From: an uncultured bacterium
Lineage (GTDB): Bacteria; Bacteroidota; Bacteroidia; Bacteroidales; Muribaculaceae
Assembly (NCBI GenBank): GCA_905214715.1
Contig: CAJMMT010000012.1
Location: 1 to 64,000, forward strand
DNA length: 64,000 nucleotides
Reading direction: 5' to 3'
The notes beneath the pieces are model-generated. The model did no database searches. It was given only the letters and a program-made list of their open reading frames with translations, and was not told where the DNA came from. Positions 62,083 to 64,000 of the stretch are shown one piece after another (within the stretch, counting starts at the first letter, position 1; the number at the start of each line of letters is the position of its first letter). The position numbers were made by a program, and so were the translations under genes.

Positions 62083-63732
62083 TTATTTTGCTATTATCTT
62101 GATTCTTTCATTTCCGAGACATACTATGTATGCACCCCCGGGAAGAGTAGTCTCGATCATGTGTGCAGATGAACTTAGCATTACGGTGCCGTCAAGTGCG
62201 ACCACGGCAACCGGAACTCCTGCAGGATTGGATATTGAAAGGGTATTCCCGGTCAGGATAATTGCAGAGGCTTCGGTAACATCCTTGACACCTACATTAA
62301 GAGAATCGATAATGAGTGTTCCTGTCAGTTCGGGAGAGCGTTGATTGTCAAGAGTGAGGTTACCCTGAGGGAAGCTGAACTTATATATTCCATCGGCCAG
62401 TTCCTGATCGAAAGTTACGGTCATGGTCGGACGTTCACCGTCATTTGATACGGAAATGGCAGAGGATTTCGCTGTAACTCCCAGCTCATCGCATACCAGT
62501 GTGGCATCATCGTCATTACAGTAATATGCTTTGGAAATTTTTTCAGCGTTTGTGAAAGTTACGGTAATTTCTTTGAGCGATTCTACCGGAGTATTTTCTT
62601 CAGGGTCGAATTTGTATTTGAATTCTAAATCATATACAACAGAGTAGTTTATTGCCGGGGATGGGAAGCCCTCTACGGTAAATGCGCCCTTAGGTGCCAG
62701 AACCTGTATTATGGAGCGCATGGTTATCATGGCCTTCGGAATACGTATTGAAACCGAATTTCCGGCTACATCGATTTGATAACCGTCGTTCGAGAAATCG
62801 CCAGTCGCTTTGGCCATTGGTCGGCCGTTGAGTAAGATTGTAAATTCAGCGCCTTCGGTAGCCGGCTCAAGAGATATTGTTGAAGCCGAACTGCCGAAGT
62901 CGAAAGATATGCTTATGTTGCCAAGAGAAGGAATAACTTTCTCGGCTCCGTTTGCCGGAGTGCAGGTATAAGTGAATTCCATATTCTCTACAACTTTGTA
63001 TGTGGCGGAGATCGCGGGGCTTTCTATCAGGGCTTGCCCTTCCTCGGGGTTGTTATTGAGTATTCCCGCCGGTATGGAAAGGTGATACTCACCCGGGGTG
63101 GAGATAGTTTCGCCAGTCGTGGCCTCGGGGTCGGAGTTGAAGAGCAGATTCCAGTTGCCGTATTCACCGTTCAGTTCCACGCAGTGATATATGGTGGAGC
63201 CGCAAGAGAGGGTTATTCCTTTCCATTTTTCAGGGTCTGCCACTACTATGTCGTTGTAAGTGACCTTAGGAAATTTCAAAACTATGTTGGTTATACGGGC
63301 GAGATCCTTTTTACCGTCGGGCGACAGTGTGTAGCTTGAGAGGTAAGTCTGTTCCGCCGCGTTAGGGTCTACGGTGTATTCTGCCGTCAGGAGTGGGTTC
63401 GTGGGGTCGGTATCGAACCATGGTTCTATTGCACCTGCTTCCACGGTAAGGGTATAATTACCGGGCGTTGTAATCTCATTAAACTTCAAAGTGCCTTCTT
63501 GCATGAAATTCTGACCATAGCTCAGATCAAAACCGGTACATGGGAATATTTCCTGCGTTTCGTTGTTGGTGATGTATACCTTCTGTGTCTCCACACCATT
63601 GGCCATGTAGCCGAAATTTATGTCAATTTTAGAGATTGACTTAAGTGAGCTCCCGGAAGCGGGGTCAAAAGAATAGGCGCTTGCCAGCATGGGTATGAGC
63701 AACGCAAAGAGTAGGCTGTAGAGTTTACGCAT
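62083..63732 (-). CDS. Secreted four-repeat Ig-like protein with T9SS-type tail
   Basis: This protein has 549 residues from ATG 63732, where the signal peptide MRKLYSLLFALLIPMLASA begins; an upstream ATG at 63768 would push it inward. Four ~120-residue units open with YSFDPASGSSLKSISKIDI, YTLSPDGKKDLARITNIVL, YTCTPANGAEKVIPSLGNI and YKFDPEENTPVESLKEITV, each an Ig-like strand pattern. The last ~70 residues (ILTGNTLSISNPAGVPVAVVALDG...GGAYIVCLGNERIKIIAK) form a T9SS-type tail. Function is unknown. It heads a two-gene operon with the 1440-residue protein and has a good promoter upstream. Confidence 0.75.
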   Translation of the reverse strand: MRKLYSLLFALLIPMLASAYSFDPASGSSLKSISKIDINFGYMANGVETQKVYITNNETQEIFPCTGFDLSYGQNFMQEGTLKFNEITTPGNYTLTVEAGAIEPWFDTDPTNPLLTAEYTVDPNAAEQTYLSSYTLSPDGKKDLARITNIVLKFPKVTYNDIVVADPEKWKGITLSCGSTIYHCVELNGEYGNWNLLFNSDPEATTGETISTPGEYHLSIPAGILNNNPEEGQALIESPAISATYKVVENMEFTYTCTPANGAEKVIPSLGNISISFDFGSSASTISLEPATEGAEFTILLNGRPMAKATGDFSNDGYQIDVAGNSVSIRIPKAMITMRSIIQVLAPKGAFTVEGFPSPAINYSVVYDLEFKYKFDPEENTPVESLKEITVTFTNAEKISKAYYCNDDDATLVCDELGVTAKSSAISVSNDGERPTMTVTFDQELADGIYKFSFPQGNLTLDNQRSPELTGTLIIDSLNVGVKDVTEASAIILTGNTLSISNPAGVPVAVVALDGTVMLSSSAHMIETTLPGGAYIVCLGNERIKIIAK

Positions 63733-63779
63733 ATTTATTAATTTAAGGTTGTTATACTTTCTTAACAAAGGAATTTATG

Positions 63780-63810
63780 CAAATATAATAAATATACTTA
63801 TACACGCAAC
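63780..63810 (-). promoter_or_regulatory. Promoter of the two-gene cargo operon
   Basis: On the minus strand GTTG (63807-63810), 19 bases, then TATATTTG (63780-63787). One mismatch in the -33 box. The rest of the gap to 63919 holds only a CAGAGG/CCTCTG pairing (about 63879-63914) that may end the upstream gene. Confidence 0.7.
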
Positions 63811-63919
63811 CCTCTATCTGCTATTTTATCGTAGTTTGAATGTTTATGAAAACATTATAAGCACGTAAGGATAAGTCAGAGGGGCTCCTTGGTTGGATGG
63901 ACACTACCTCTGAGGTACT

Positions 63920-64000
63920 TTAGAAACTTACCTGAAGCATTGTCTGCAGGCGGTTGTCGTGGTTCGTCAGGCCCGACATGTCGCGGCGACTGCCGTAGAT
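63920..64000 (-). CDS. C-terminal end of a probable outer membrane protein (cut by window edge)
   Basis: A minus-strand frame enters from the right edge and stops with TAA at 63922-63920, giving 26 residues ending RLQTMLQVSF. The final phenylalanine after alternating hydrophobic residues is typical of outer membrane beta-barrels recognised by BamA. Too little is visible to name the family. Confidence 0.45.
   Translation of the reverse strand: MYGSRRDMSGLTNHDNRLQTMLQVSF

Noticed and set aside
1..64000. Riboswitches, CRISPR arrays, rRNA genes, prophage or a replication origin
   Set aside because: I looked for their hallmark sequences and neighbours and found none convincing. In particular I see no conserved leader before the desulfidase, kup or suf genes.

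Overview
The window comes from a bacterium of the order Bacteroidales, most likely Muribaculaceae. This rests on gene families and promoters, not on a database search. Supporting signs are Bacteroidota-type promoters (TTTG, about 19-20 bases, TAnnTTTG), a PBP1-type hybrid two-component sensor, PorU/PorV of the type IX secretion system (T9SS), secreted proteins with Muribaculaceae/Prevotella-like C-terminal sorting tails, a FimB/Mfa-type (type V) fimbrial operon, and genes with weak Shine-Dalgarno sequences.

Layout. Positions 1-900: the tail of a transposase, then a minus-strand tRNA operon (Asn, two decayed Asn fragments, Asn, Lys) with a clear promoter and terminator. 900-2.7 kb: a LicD-like protein and a glycosyltransferase. 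2.9-10.1 kb: a fructan-type locus with a periplasmic-sensor hybrid two-component regulator (+), a large LamG/GH32/DUF4960 protein (-) and a stand-alone DUF4960-like protein (-), both secreted proteins ending in T9SS-type tails, with no SusC/SusD. 10.5-13.2 kb: kup, rpmA, rplU. 13.5-20.2 kb: one 2249-residue secreted mosaic protein. 20.4-20.8 kb: a 251-bp imperfect palindrome with its own promoter, probably a structured RNA or palindromic element. 21-23.6 kb: a small membrane protein, tdk, a cysteine desulfidase. 23.7-32.8 kb: a six-gene fimbrial operon (DUF3575, DUF3868/OmpA, Mfa1-like major fimbrillin, Mfa2/FimB-like anchor, accessory fimbrillin, DUF4906 tip-like lipoprotein). Upstream of it is a 168-bp segment bounded by exact 15-bp inverted repeats, a likely phase-variation switch, and then a membrane-anchored AraC regulator.

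35-37.7 kb: a three-gene envelope operon ending in a DUF3078-like outer membrane protein. 37.9-42.6 kb: ctp-type protease, coaD, parE, ispF. 42.7-52.4 kb: porV, a PorU paralogue, a degenerate fumarylacetoacetate hydrolase (FAH)-like gene, a second PorU, and a GH25 lysozyme, all on the minus strand. 52.4-53.5 kb: a MITE-like repeat and an AT-rich stretch that may encode a noncoding RNA. 53.5-57.7 kb: cvpA, sufC, sufD, sufS without sufB. 57.7-63.8 kb: two T9SS-type cargo proteins. The end holds the last 26 residues of a probable outer membrane protein.

How it fits together: five predicted cargo proteins (at 5.7, 9.0, 13.5, 57.8 and 62.1 kb) carry tails that would be handled by the PorU/PorV machinery encoded at 42.7-51.5 kb. 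The fimbrial operon uses lipoprotein export instead. Most intergenic gaps hold hairpin terminators, promoters or short repeat families.
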